A stretch of DNA of 64,000 nucleotides from Akanthomyces muscarius (taxonomy: Eukaryota > Ascomycota > Sordariomycetes > Hypocreales > Cordycipitaceae), in assembly GCF_028009165.1 (NCBI RefSeq), contig NC_079246.1, forward strand, positions 1,426,001 through 1,490,000, in the 5' to 3' direction. Below, piece after piece: positions 10,016-20,962 of the stretch. The notes beneath the pieces were generated by a model. The model ran no database searches. It was not told where the DNA came from and was given only the letters and a program-made list of their open reading frames with translations. Position 1 is the stretch's first letter, and the number at the start of each line of letters is the position of its first letter. A program made the translations under genes and the position numbers.

Positions 10016-11029
10016 TTAGATAATTCGCCACTTAGCCTCCATACAAGCTGTGATGAGGCTCCAATCGAAGTTTGGTTTCGCGCCTTCTTCAAACACGCAC
10101 TGCGCAACCTGCGTGCGGCACTCAGCTTTAGTCAGGCTAAAATCGGCATCCGAATTTGCGCAGAGTTTATCCTCCCTCTCTCTAGGGGTTGTTGGCTCGG
10201 CCGGCGCATCAGACGTCAGAGCGCTGAGAGGGAACTTGCCATCCCATCCGACCGGACCTCCATTCTTCTCCATAAATTCAATGGCATACCCCTCCAGCGA
10301 CTTCTCGTTGAACTTGGCCAAGTTTGCCTCGTCTCCAGCAAGCTGCGGCTGTCCGGGGCTTGCAGACAGGTTGTCGTATTTGGCATTGTAGTCCGGGTTG
10401 GTCGTGAAGTTCAAGGCGGGTAGCTCGCCCTCGATTGGCTGCATATCCACCAGGTTTTGGAAATCAAACTTGCTCAGCCCGGCACCGATCAAGCCAGTAT
10501 ACGTAACCTCCGCCCAAGCTTCGATTTGGTCGTATCGGATGCCGCCTAGGGCCGAGAACTCTTCTTCTCTCTTGAAGCGGATTTCAAATCCCGAGTCGTT
10601 CAAGTCAATCATGTTTGGCGTCGGGTGAATTCTGTAAACCCAGCTGCTTTTTTCGCTTTGCAGGGCAAAGGTCACGCCCATAACAAGGTCTCTCGTCGTA
10701 GAGGTATAAATCGTTCGCTTTTCTCCGATATGATGGCTCTGGAGACCGAACGTTGTGTTGCTTATAGGTTCACTCTCATCCCGAGCCCGAGGGATGAAAC
10801 CTCCCCGCTCTTCAACAGACTCGGGAGAACTTCCGCTGCCTCTGAAGATTACGGCAGGAAGTGCCTGCTGCCTTCCGTGTAGATGGCCGTTCAGGTCAGA
10901 GTGCTCGCCTTTTGCTCGCGCTGAGCGAAGCGGCCTGGTCTCGCCGAGTGCAACAGGCAAGGTAGCACCTTGCACTGAAACGGCGACAAATGCAAGAGCC
11001 GCCGTGGTCCAATGCCATGGATTCATCAT
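10016..11029 (-). CDS. Heat-labile enterotoxin A-chain-like ADP-ribosyltransferase
   Basis: 337 residues from the ATG at 11029, chosen because it opens a signal peptide (WTTAALAFVAVSVQG). The frame is open further upstream, but that part is not protein-like. A pro-like segment (residues 22-58) precedes an ART domain of the R-S-E class (enterotoxin A family). The NAD-binding Arg is R63 in VIFRG, followed by the family's GGFIPR. The STS-like strand is YTSTTRD (about 108-114). The catalytic Glu pair is E155/E157 in EEEFSALGGI. The expected catalytic residues are therefore present. The C-terminal part carries four Cys (DKLC, AEC, AQC, TAC) with no clear binding domain. By family, such proteins transfer ADP-ribose from NAD to a host protein; the target here is unknown. 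Such genes are typical of insect- and nematode-associated Hypocreales. The gene lies about 1.5 kb from the Pfs gene and 4.6 kb from the larger ART gene. Confidence 0.85.
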   Translation of the reverse strand: MMNPWHWTTAALAFVAVSVQGATLPVALGETRPLRSARAKGEHSDLNGHLHGRQQALPAVIFRGSGSSPESVEERGGFIPRARDESEPISNTTFGLQSHHIGEKRTIYTSTTRDLVMGVTFALQSEKSSWVYRIHPTPNMIDLNDSGFEIRFKREEEFSALGGIRYDQIEAWAEVTYTGLIGAGLSKFDFQNLVDMQPIEGELPALNFTTNPDYNAKYDNLSASPGQPQLAGDEANLAKFNEKSLEGYAIEFMEKNGGPVGWDGKFPLSALTSDAPAEPTTPREREDKLCANSDADFSLTKAECRTQVAQCVFEEGAKPNFDWSLITACMEAKWRII

Positions 11030-12545
11030 CTTGATCGACCTGAAAATGATACAAGAGTTGGTCTTGGTAGTATGAGAGCCGCTTTGATGAAAGTTGATGA
11101 GTGGTAGAATGATAATTTTTCTCCAAGCTGTGGACCGAAAGCAACGAGCTCTTATAGCCCGTGGCTTCAAATTCAATCATACGGGCGGAAATTTCCGAGT
11201 CCTTTCCGATTGCAGTTGTTTTAATAGAGTCATTGTCTCCAGCATCTTGCAAATAACTAGATGCTATGTTTGACCATGAGTAGTTCACTGAGTGCGTCCC
11301 TCTAGTAACGTAGGGGCAGGCCTGTGTCGAGTCGGAAATGCAAGCGTTGATGGAGCTACTTTATTTTGCTCGAAGCCGCGTGGCAGTATTGGATCACCAG
11401 GACCAGAGAGGTTTGCTTGGTTTTTCTTGTTAATTGGTGGGAGTGCCGACTATGTATCCGTAGCGGTGGACAATGCATGGAGTACTACAATAGTCAACAC
11501 AATCCGTTAATCTCAGACAAACGCCAAGTGCCTCATGTCAAGGGCACACATCTCCACGCACTTATCCCTTCTACATGATTCTCAGTCAACAATCTCAAGG
11601 AGACTTCCATTTAAGCCCTAATATCGAGTCGCTGACTCGATACTACTCACTTGGCAGGTTTACATCACTCATACCATTCTACATGAATATTTCAACCCTG
11701 TTCTATCCTTGTACTGCATATGACACAGCTAGCTAGGACCCTGATGAATTCCCCCTTTGGGTCTCTAACCCTGGTGGGTAAGGAGCGTTTCTAGGGACTG
11801 ATCCACCTAACTGGCCCTGACCGAACTACCTGGTAACCTACGAAATACTGGGATAGGATTTTGTCCCAAGTCTAGTCCACAGTTATAGCAAGAAACTGGG
11901 CCTTATTAATTATCCTGCCTTGATCTCCCGGAGGATGCAGGGTGCTCCTTTGGCCGTGTTTCTAGTCACCTGGACCGGCCGTGGCCGATAAAAGCCCCTA
12001 TCCACTCCGGCCGAGCCTCATCGACACGCCAGCAAATCGCCGACTTTTGACTGATCATTAGCTGACTCGGATTATTGGGCCAAAGTCAGAACTTAACGTT
12101 AGCTAGCGGGTCTGCATCAGGACATATAAGATGGAGCAAGGTAAAGACGGCGCAGCCAACACAGCTCATGTGAATTAATAGAATGCGAATATATCATTCG
12201 AAATAGTCTCGCTGGAGTGTAAGGAAATGGACGCTCTATAAAATGCTCCAACAACGGCGCCCAAAACGTCACTTATCCTGTTCCTGCAATTCATCGCGGC
12301 TAGACTGCGCGCTTTTAGACCAAACCCATTCCGGAAGACGTGTCCATGATGCTTCCACGTATGCCCTGAATGAGTCTTTCCTCTCACTCTGAGACTCACT
12401 CACTCACTCACTCACTCACTCGGTACATCTTGTTGGCGTGAAAGTGCCGTATTATTCCTACTTCCATATCAGCCAAGTAAATTATATCGTACGTGTTAGT
12501 ATAAAAAGGACTTTAAGCCAAGTCTGCTTTAAAACTCAACTAGTA
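11030..12545. other. Gene-free stretch between ART toxin-like gene and Pfs gene
   Basis: No coding sequence recognised. It contains an ACTC microsatellite (12394-12421). The rest shows no recognised repeat or RNA gene. Confidence 0.5.
12394..12421. repeat. (ACTC)7 microsatellite
   Basis: Seven perfect tetranucleotide units, downstream of the Pfs gene's stop codon. Confidence 0.9.
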
Positions 12546-14473
12546 TTATTGGCAGTATAATAAAAGCTCTTTAGCACACGCTGCAGCTGTTGCTGCGGCA
12601 TAGTGCTGCCAAGCGTCGTTCTTGTGGGAGTCAGCGTAGTCAGAAATGCCACGAAGTACAATACATGGATACTGAGTCATGATACCGGCAGCTTCCATTT
12701 CAAAACACAGAATATCGTTGCCGCCGACCCTCTTGCTGATCTCGGTCGCATTCGCGGCGCTTCGTATGACTTGATCCCCCGAGGCAACCAGTCCATAATG
12801 GATCTCGGGGCCAGCTTCACGTGTCGGTCGATTAGCAACTTTCGTCTTGCCGTCCAGCTCAAAAAGTTCATCGAGCTCTGGCGCAGGTGACTGGTAAAAT
12901 TTCTGAAGACGGCTGCTCTTCTCAAACATGGCTGACAGGAACTGGGGGATCTTGTTTTGTGCGACCCGGTGGTCGCCCCTCATCAAACCCACGGCGCTTC
13001 TCAGAATATCCGGCGGTGGCGAAAGGAATCCCTTGAGAAAGAAGCCATCCACGGTACTCTTGACCAAATCGTACTGGACCACACCGCCGTGATAGCCATC
13101 GGGCATACTCACCACCACATCGCCCAGGCGAATATCGTTCTTTGGACTCGGCACGCCTCCTCCAATACCGACCATCAGCCGCAATTCAATCGATGGGAAT
13201 GTGCGCGCCATGTCCTTTGCGACGAGCGCCGCCGCACCTTTCCCCTGTGTGCCTGGAAGGCAGGCCAATACAACATTGTGCCCACTGAGCTCCCCAAGAA
13301 AATACATTGTCGAATCGCCTTTCTGTCTTTTCAAACGCCTGTGTTCTTTGTCCAGCATGTAACGAACAGCGCTCATCTCAAATTCAATGGCGCATATTAC
13401 ACCTACAGTGTAGTCTTCATATCCTGGAGATTTCTCGGGTTCTTCGCCTTTCCTTAGCACATCACTTTTTTAGCGGGCGGGAGTATCTTGGGCATACCTT
13501 TCATGGTCATTGTCTTATGAGAGAAATCTCTATCAATATTCTTCTCATTCTCTGCGGGAATGACTTGTAGAAGATCTTTTGCGTATGCAGCTGCAGCCCT
13601 TGCCGAATATTCCTTCCATGAAGCCATTGACGAATATCCGTTCCACTCGTAGGGGTCATGACCGTCTACGTAGTGAAATATGCCGCAAATCACGAGGCAG
13701 GGGAAGTCGTTCACAATGCCGGCAGCTGCCCTTTCAAAACACAAAACATTCTCTTTGCTTGACAGTTCATCCCGGAAAGCTGCGTCAATGACAATTTGGC
13801 TTCCTGAAGCAATCCTTCCATAGTGAATTACTGGATCATCCTTTTGCTCGGTCCGCGCAGGTCGCATTATGGCGTTTTTCGACATGCCGCAGCTGGGGAA
13901 TAGCCGATCGCTGCCAGGATCCGGTCGCCGGCACGCTCGCAATATCGGGTCCTTATCAATGATGCTGTTAATAGAGTCATCAAGACGATTGCCATTACTT
14001 TTATAATGTTCTTTGAGCCGATTTACCGCCAGGACAAAAAGTGTTGGTATGATCGTTGGTACTGAGTATGGGCTAAAACTTATGTGGTTCCATGCTATTC
14101 CATAGTCAAGCTGGAACACAGCATCGTTATGATGAGATTCACTGACCACGATGTCCCCAAGACGGATATCATGGCGTTCACTTGGTGCGCCTCCCCCCAT
14201 GGTTAACAACAGAAAACCTTTAATATTAGGAAAGCTGCGTATCATATTGGTAGCAACCCTTGTTGTGTCGCTTGTCAATGAAAGCCTGTCAAGCTTGCGC
14301 CAAGCTCCAATAACGACGTTGTGTTTCCCGATTTTGCCTGGCGCGTATTTATTGCTGTCATTGCGACTCAAAACCGGCTCGACGTGATTTTCGTCCAGGA
14401 ATGCCGTCGCTGCGTTGAAAATCATACCGTTCGAGCAAATCCAGCCAAAATAGTATTCATCGACGCCAGGCAT
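12546..14473 (-). CDS. Tandem nucleoside phosphorylase (PNP_UDP/Pfs) domain protein
   Basis: Two phosphorylase/nucleosidase domains in a row. Exon 1 is 14473-13498 and exon 2 is 13423-12546, with a 74-nt intron (donor GTATGC, branch GTGCTAAGG, acceptor TCCAG). Spliced length is 617 residues. Without the intron the second domain has no ATG: its frame opens only at a GTG with a stop just upstream. Splicing makes MKGYEDYTVGVICAIEFE, the usual beginning of fungal Pfs domains. Domain B looks complete: GIGGGVPSP, IRLGDVVVS, CFEMEAAGI and ISDYADSHK. Domain A keeps GGGAPSERHDIRLGDIVVS, but the Glu motif reads CFERAAAGI and the catalytic Asp motif reads IFHYVDGH, so it is probably inactive. There is no NACHT, NB-ARC or ankyrin part. 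By family it cleaves N-glycosidic bonds of a nucleoside or nucleotide. It could instead be two genes, the second starting at 13510 or 13504. Confidence 0.75.
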
Positions 14474-15613
14474 GTTAGCTTCTGTGTCAGGTATGACAGA
14501 AAGGTCAGCCTATATGGAGCTCAGGAGATAGATTCGGTGGTGTCGGTTGTAGTTTTGCGTCTCTGTCCTCGATTCGAGGTGAGCCTTTGAGAAGCAGCCC
14601 CTGAAAAATAATGATAAAGGGTCAGGCTGATACAGAACTGCAAAACTCGTTTTTCTTCAAAGAATTCGAGTGAGGGGCGACAAATTTCGGCACGGCTCTG
14701 GTCTTCCAAGGCTGTCAAAGGGGCTACCTCACAAGCTGTCACGGGGCAAGAGTGGCTGCATTTCAGGCCGCAGTAGCTGCATTTTAAGTCGCATAGAAAA
14801 TGCACATTGTCCCATTGAACCACCAATTAGATTAGGTATGCAGCCGCTGAAGCAAAACGTGTAAGCATCCACAACGCTCGCCTGGTGATTATCGGTCACT
14901 GAGATCAGCTCCGAGTCAGATGATAAAAAGCGAAAGGCGAAAGGGCCACCATATTTCGCCACGCAGACGTGTATGTCGACGCAGTGGACCAATAGCCGTC
15001 GGCTGCCTTGCAAACCACACAGTCACTATGAGCTCAATAAAAGAGAGTGCCAGAGTAGGGGGGGTTTTTTTTAATAGAAAAAAAAAAAAGGTCGAACGGC
15101 TAATACCTTTGTATAAGGAACGACTACACCTGGCCCACTATCTATGAACACCGGAAGATGCTGATTTTAGTTGCATATGACTTTAGTAGACCAGGAGTCA
15201 ACCTAGACCAAGATTTTTTTTAAATTTATCGCAAGCAGTAGGCTTGTCTCGTCTATCGTGCAGACATGCAAAACTTTAATCCATTTATTCCATTTATTCC
15301 AGGACTCCATGTCCACACAGTATCACGGAAAGGCCTTGCGCTGGTGTACAACAGCGCCCGTTGTAGCTGAGTGCCTATAGCCTGTGAGAGTACCAGAATG
15401 TGCTCCATAATCCTGGTAGATTATCTATTTCATCGTTTCGTTCGCTCTTTAAGATACGCAAATGCAGTACAGCTGGAAATCTTCAACCTCCTCCATCTCC
15501 ACCGTCAGAGATCGCCTCTATAAATCTATAAATGCAGCCCACGGATCACTTGACCCCTGCCAGCCCACTCATCCCCCAGTATGCCTACAACGAGGCGGAC
15601 AGCACGGCCTTGC
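14474..15613. other. Gene-free stretch between Pfs gene and large ART gene
   Basis: A G/T/A homopolymer patch lies at about 15057-15091 and a short tandem duplication of CCATTTATT at about 15282-15300. No coding sequence recognised. Confidence 0.5.
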
Positions 15614-18475
15614 TTAGGCAGCCGCAGCAGCTTGGCCCTCCTCAGGAAGGGTTGAGTTGTTGTTTTCTTGCCTTTCGACAAAGAGCTCCTTTGCCTTTTC
15701 CAGCATGGCCATGATCAGCTTCTCGTCGGTGCCCAGGTCCTTAAACCCAACCACCTCCTTGAACCGGGGCAGACCCGTGATGCGCTCCTCGCTCAGGTCC
15801 AGGATCAGACCCATGTACGCCATCGACTCCGACTCAATCTTCAGCGGCGGAACGCTCGGGTGCGTCATGAACCTGATCTCCTGCGGGGTCGCGAATTGGC
15901 CCGCGAGCTGCGCCGCCGCCGCCATCTTTTGCGAGTCAAAGGTTCGGCCAAACTTGAGCGCGAGGAGCAGCTGCAGCTCCTGCACCGTCTTGTCGTCGCC
16001 GTCGGACGGCCAGAGCTTGGACAGCTTCTCCTCGGTGGTGGTGCCGCGCAGCAGCATGGAGATCTGCAGCGCGTGGTGCAGCGCGTAAAAGTCGACGTCA
16101 TCCTGGGACATGTCGGGCGCGCGCGACTTGATAAAGGCGCTCGGGTTCAGCGTCTGCGGATCAACGTCCAGCATGCCCTTGGATTGCCCGAGAACGTACG
16201 CAACGTCAAACAGCTTCGGCAGGGGCAGCGGCGTCTTCTCCAGATGCGCGGCGAGGGCGCCGAGCTCGCCGCGAACCTGCGGCTCCAGATCGACACCAGG
16301 GTCGCCCTCCACCACAGGTACAAACGGCGTGTATTTCTTGACCATGGCGTTTGATGTGAGCTGTGTCATGGTCTCCTTGTTGAACTGCTCCGCCATCTTT
16401 TGGACTGAGAGATCTGTCCCCTCCTTGATGCGCTGCGGCAGCTGCAGCAGGAACTCTCGCTGCCTGGAGACGATCTTGGGCGAAATTCCTGTCTTGATCT
16501 GGTCGGTGACGTTCAAGACCACGGCGTTGATCTGCTCCTTGTCCACATTGGGACCCTTCGCAGAAGCCTGCATGGTTGCGTTCGCGGCCGCAATAAGGTC
16601 TGCGGCGTCAGACACAATGGCCATGGTGTCCGCATACATAGTACCGTTCAACTTGTCCCGGAACTTCCTGTTGCGAGACAGCGAGTCGTCCGAGTAATAG
16701 TATGTATAGACTTTGTCGTCGAGAATCGTACTCCATGCCTTGTCGCGAGTCTCCTGCACCTCCTCCGCCTTGGGCATCGACGGTGTCTTGAACATGCCAG
16801 CGATTACCCGAAAGACTTGGATCGCAAAGGCAAAGGGGGCGAGGGGCGTGAACAGCAAGATGTCGGCCGTGATACATAGCATCTGGTCTATGACGTCTAT
16901 GCCTCCCTTGGTCTCGGACTCGGCAATGGCATTGAATCCGCACCCGACAAAGGGGATAAGGGCAGTCACGGCTGCGGCCTTTTCCCAGCCCGTCGAGTTG
17001 GAAGTAAAAGCTTGCGCCATTCCGACACCCCAGGCGACAAGAGCAGCACCCTCAAGAGCCAGCCCGGCTTTAGACATCGAGAAGTGCGGGGACTGTTCCG
17101 TGAGTGGCTTGTAGCCTACTAGCTGGGTACGTGCATCTTGGACCTTCAAACCCCACTCGGAGGCCTTTTCACTTAGCTTGCGAGAGGTGAAGAGGTCCTC
17201 AAACACTTCATTTGAAGTCTTTTGGGCCAAGTCTACTTTCTCACTCTCGCTGAGTCCTGTCTCTGGTGTCTCCCCGCCGAGACCTTCCTCTGCCGGTTCA
17301 GTATTCTCGGTCCCTTCGGGCTCAGTGTCGTTGGAAGGCTCTGTGCCTTCTTCCTCGTCTGGAGCATCATCTGGCAGGACGCATGCCCCCTCTCCATCTC
17401 TTTTCTTGAGATCAGTCTCCTTGCATGGGGGGTCCACGTCCTTGTATGGATCCGGCACTCCGGCCTCACCGGCCTTGGAAGTCAGCTGTCCCGCGACGCA
17501 AGCTTCCTCCTTGGCGCATACCGTTTCACTCAGAAATTCCTTGAGGCTCTCCGAAACCTTTTTGTTCTGGAACGGCTTCCAACGCTCATCCTGCCACGCC
17601 GGGCTATCCTTGGGAAATCCGGCCAGTTCCGGACGTCCCCCGCTCGCTCGAGTCTTGTCATACTTCGCGGCATCGTATTTCGTGTTCGGGGTGTACGCGT
17701 CGGCCAGTGTTTTGCCAAGCTGCTGCCGGAGCTCCTCCGTGAGCGGCTCCCCGCTCAGTTTTGGGCCAAGATCCCGCAGCTTAAGCCAATCGCCAGGTCG
17801 GAGTGCGGTGTTTTTCTTAATCCAGCCTCTAACTTGTTCAAATGGAATCTTGCCTACCGCCGCGAGTTCCGACTCTTTTGCGAATTCAGACGGCAGGAAC
17901 TCTCCAAGGGTCTCCGGAACATTGACCATCTTCTGGTCTGGAGCTACCACATAGACGTATCCCGTGGACTTGCCAAAGTCGCTGGCGGCGCCCGGGTCCA
18001 TGGACGTCGACACATACTTTGTGTACTCCTTGGCGACCTTTACTGCGACGTGAGAGAATATGCTGCTGCCAGCCTCCGTCTCCGCTTCGGTCAGGGCTCG
18101 AGTAGGTTCTCGTGGGAAAAATCCTTCTGCGGCTTCAATGGCACCAGGATCTCGCGTCTCGCCACGGTAGGTGACCAGGGGCTCCTTTGGCAGTTCGAAT
18201 TTGGGAAGTCTGTCTATGTTCTTCTTGAATCCGACTTTTTTCCCTTTTGAAGGTGCGGTCGCAGGGGGCGGTCCGGACGGCTCGCCGCCCTTGGGGCCCT
18301 TCGGCGGCTTTGGAGTCTTCGGTTTCGAGTCGCTATTGCCTCGACGGCTCAGTTGGTGCAAGTTTCCGCCAGGAGATGGGTGACCATGACTGAGTCCAAT
18401 AAACAGGAAGAATGCTGCTAATACAGTCAAAGACAGCCAGGTAATCCTGGACTGTCGAGTCGTAAAGATTCTCAT
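15614..18475 (-). CDS. Large secreted ADP-ribosyltransferase protein with hydrophobic C-terminal region
   Basis: 953 residues, one exon, ATG at 18475. A signal peptide or anchor (ITWLSLTVLAAFFLFIGLSHG) is followed by a Lys/Pro/Gly-rich linker (about 40-90). The ART domain (about 95-260) has the Arg in VTYRGETRDP (R104), an STS strand (YVSTSMD, 154-160) and the Glu pair ESELAAVGKI (E201/E203), so the R-S-E triad is intact. An acidic Glu/Thr/Pro-rich linker spans about 365-415. Residues about 466-560 hold several hydrophobic helices (SKAGLALEGAALVAWGVG, then ADILLFTPLAPFAFAIQVF). The remaining 400 residues are helical and unrecognised. The N-terminal domain is enterotoxin-A-like. The C-terminal half could serve in membrane insertion or delivery, but that is inference from hydrophobicity alone. 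It shares its strand and neighbourhood with the smaller ART gene but is clearly a different subtype. Confidence 0.85.
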   Translation of the reverse strand: MRIFTTRQSRITWLSLTVLAAFFLFIGLSHGHPSPGGNLHQLSRRGNSDSKPKTPKPPKGPKGGEPSGPPPATAPSKGKKVGFKKNIDRLPKFELPKEPLVTYRGETRDPGAIEAAEGFFPREPTRALTEAETEAGSSIFSHVAVKVAKEYTKYVSTSMDPGAASDFGKSTGYVYVVAPDQKMVNVPETLGEFLPSEFAKESELAAVGKIPFEQVRGWIKKNTALRPGDWLKLRDLGPKLSGEPLTEELRQQLGKTLADAYTPNTKYDAAKYDKTRASGGRPELAGFPKDSPAWQDERWKPFQNKKVSESLKEFLSETVCAKEEACVAGQLTSKAGEAGVPDPYKDVDPPCKETDLKKRDGEGACVLPDDAPDEEEGTEPSNDTEPEGTENTEPAEEGLGGETPETGLSESEKVDLAQKTSNEVFEDLFTSRKLSEKASEWGLKVQDARTQLVGYKPLTEQSPHFSMSKAGLALEGAALVAWGVGMAQAFTSNSTGWEKAAAVTALIPFVGCGFNAIAESETKGGIDVIDQMLCITADILLFTPLAPFAFAIQVFRVIAGMFKTPSMPKAEEVQETRDKAWSTILDDKVYTYYYSDDSLSRNRKFRDKLNGTMYADTMAIVSDAADLIAAANATMQASAKGPNVDKEQINAVVLNVTDQIKTGISPKIVSRQREFLLQLPQRIKEGTDLSVQKMAEQFNKETMTQLTSNAMVKKYTPFVPVVEGDPGVDLEPQVRGELGALAAHLEKTPLPLPKLFDVAYVLGQSKGMLDVDPQTLNPSAFIKSRAPDMSQDDVDFYALHHALQISMLLRGTTTEEKLSKLWPSDGDDKTVQELQLLLALKFGRTFDSQKMAAAAQLAGQFATPQEIRFMTHPSVPPLKIESESMAYMGLILDLSEERITGLPRFKEVVGFKDLGTDEKLIMAMLEKAKELFVERQENNNSTLPEEGQAAAAA

Positions 18476-20962
18476 TTTATAGATGATCGATTGTGAAAGA
18501 GCGTGATGTAGAATGACTTGGTGCGTCTGATGTCTCTCGTGTCAAGCACAAGGCTCAAGTAGGACTCGTTATCTTATAAGTAACGAGTCTGGTTTAAACG
18601 CGAATGACCGAGGATGAGGCGCGCCTTATATATGTGTTTCTGACGCAAAGCTTCTAGCCCGTCAATGTAAAGTCACCGTAGATGCACTTGGAACTGCCCA
18701 GGATGACGACTATGCCAAATAGTTTGTCAACTACCGGAGCATGAATGATGACGGCAACTACATTGGAGCATGGTAGCTCGTCCTATGCTCTGCCTTGTTG
18801 CGTGCGGAAAGTTATGCCGAGAATACAAGCTCCAGCCTCTCAATGTCTGCAATGCTTACACGACAAGACCAAGGATACACGACTACTTCGGTGCATTTTT
18901 CAAGCTACGCCTATTCCGCGTTTATGCCATATCTCTCCGCGCGTCAGCACACGCCTGCATTTCCGAGGATGATCTGAACTAGCGTGTTCCAAATTAAGCT
19001 TGTTCCTGCCTCTCGCATGGAAGCTTTCGGCCGGCTTGTCGTGTATAAGTCAATGCAGCACCGGTTTTGGACTGCAGCGATGCATCTCTGTGGCCTTGAT
19101 GGCTGCGCTTGACTCGGGCATGGGAAGTGCGATGCTGCCCCGAGGACAGCCTTCTAGTTCGGCAATTCGACCGCATCTGTCTGAGCGCGCTCAAGTGGGC
19201 GCTCAAGGAACAATGGCGAAAGCTTCAACTTGATATCCATATATTATCATTCGAGCATAAGCAGTGCCTGCCGCAGCTCTATTTAAATAAAGGTTAGGCT
19301 TGATGCTAAAAGACGAGAATGGGCGATCTCTTAGTGCCCGGGGCAGGCCATGCAGTGCGCTCGACTTCTTCAAGTTAGTACCTAAAAAAAGATTTTTTTT
19401 TATTTCTCTTTTGCCAGGGCGCCATTAATGCCGTTCTATTCGTGCATGTAGAATGTCACAGCACGGGCAAAAGTCAGTGCAGTCCAAAGATGTTGGCTAC
19501 AAAACCGGACTTCCCTTGGCTGGCTACTCCATCTATATCTATGGCAATGCCAACAAGACGCGCGAACATTTCTTCTTGTTTCTCGGCACTGCCGACTGGG
19601 CTGACTTTACATGCTCAAGCATACAGCAGCACGACTCGTGGCCAGCGGTAGGTGTTGCTGCTACTGATACCGCCGTCTGGGGCGGCGGAGCCGGCGACAA
19701 AGCCGATGAATGGTTTCAAACAGTAGCTGAAACAGAGCATAGCTAAATGGCTCAAACAGTATCAACCAGCCAGTTCCAAGCACCATAAGCCGCATCATGA
19801 TTACTACCGGAATAGAAACGCTGTGCTTCCAATTATTGGGTCTCACACCAATAAAAATCGGCTCGTCGCCTAATCCGTGCTCTACCAAGCCGGCAAGCCC
19901 ACCATGCATCAATAGTCCAAATTGAAGAATTGCAGAAGCATAGCCTGACTAATAGTGCTAGAAGTTCCTCTCTACTCCAGTTGCGGAATCGAATTCCTTC
20001 ACGAGGCGGCCATCAATGGCAATCCATTCAACCTCAGCCACAATCATGTGACGGCCAATGTAGCGGCGCGCACCTGTTCACACTGGTGGTCACGGCCACA
20101 CACGAGAAAAAGAGCGATTCCTTTACCTACTTCGAATCCAAGCCTCAACACGATCTCGTTGCGCAGCGACTCCTGGCCATGATCTAACTAGGACGGCAGA
20201 ACGCTTTGACGAACGTCGTGCAGACGGCAACTCGTTTACGTTGGACACACACACCACAAGCACGACGAATATGCAGATGCTCATAAATAGTTTAATAAAG
20301 TCGGAACTGAAGAGTCTATAAATACTCACTAGATTACTTTTAGTTAGTCAGATAAGCTCTAAATCGAGGCAGAAAAGTGACCATGCTGCCCATATAGATG
20401 AGGTAGAGTAATAGCTTTCAGCTGCTCTGTACCAGTAAAAACCACACAGCCACTAGAACATCACTAGAAGAAAACGACTGCACCAAGGATCATCCTATAC
20501 AGGCGTTTGATTTGAATGCATGGCAAGTAGGCTTAGTTCGTTTATCATGCAAAGGGGAGGGGGATTCTAAGTCCACCATACTAGTCAGTAATTACAATGC
20601 GCCCATTTTAAGCCTCACCATCCAGAAAGAAGCCCCAAATAGAAGAGTAACGAATAGAACAAGTGGGAAAAGATTCGTTACAAAATAATGAAAGAAATGC
20701 TTTGCTATAAAACCCTCGTATAACAAACCCGCTCTTGTTTCCCTTCCTGCCCTTTGAGTCTCTCGACCACCAAAAAAAGGTTCACCAACTCCATATATAG
20801 GCCAAGAAAAAGACTTAAACCCCCAGTCGAATATCGCTAAAAGATGAAAAAGAAAGAAAAAGGCCCAGGTAGGAGGAAAATTACATATCAACAACTTATG
20901 CTGTGACTCGTGACTGTTTCAGTCTTTTGTCATGATTCGTAGACCCTCTTTTTCGCGGCGCA
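18476..20962. other. Gene-poor stretch, 2.5 kb, at the accessory/core border
   Basis: Holds the 5' flank of the large ART gene, a coding-like relic (annotated separately) and an AT-rich 3' flank of the histidine kinase gene. No complete gene was seen. Confidence 0.5.
19442..20187 (+). pseudogene. Possible degenerate coding relic
   Basis: Two stretches read like protein but in different frames with stops between. The first, about 19453-19740, includes GYKTGLPLAGYSIYIYGNAN and FFLFLGTADWADFTC. The second, about 19955-20187, includes NGNPFNLSHNH and then, one frame over, LFTLVVTATHEKKSDSFTYF. Composition resembles a secreted or globular protein, but I do not recognise a family. It may be a frameshifted gene remnant or chance; no intron set joined the parts cleanly. 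Confidence 0.25.

Noticed and set aside
11580..12170. Possible transposon relic between the small ART gene and the Pfs gene
   Set aside because: No terminal repeats, target-site duplication or transposase-like frame could be found.
13454..13460. Apparent 7-bp overlap of two separate Pfs genes
   Set aside because: The second frame starts only at a GTG with an in-frame stop upstream; a consensus intron joins it to the first frame.
17178..18250. Plus-strand frames of 258 and 342 residues within the large ART gene
   Set aside because: Antisense shadows; the minus frame carries ART motifs and a signal peptide.
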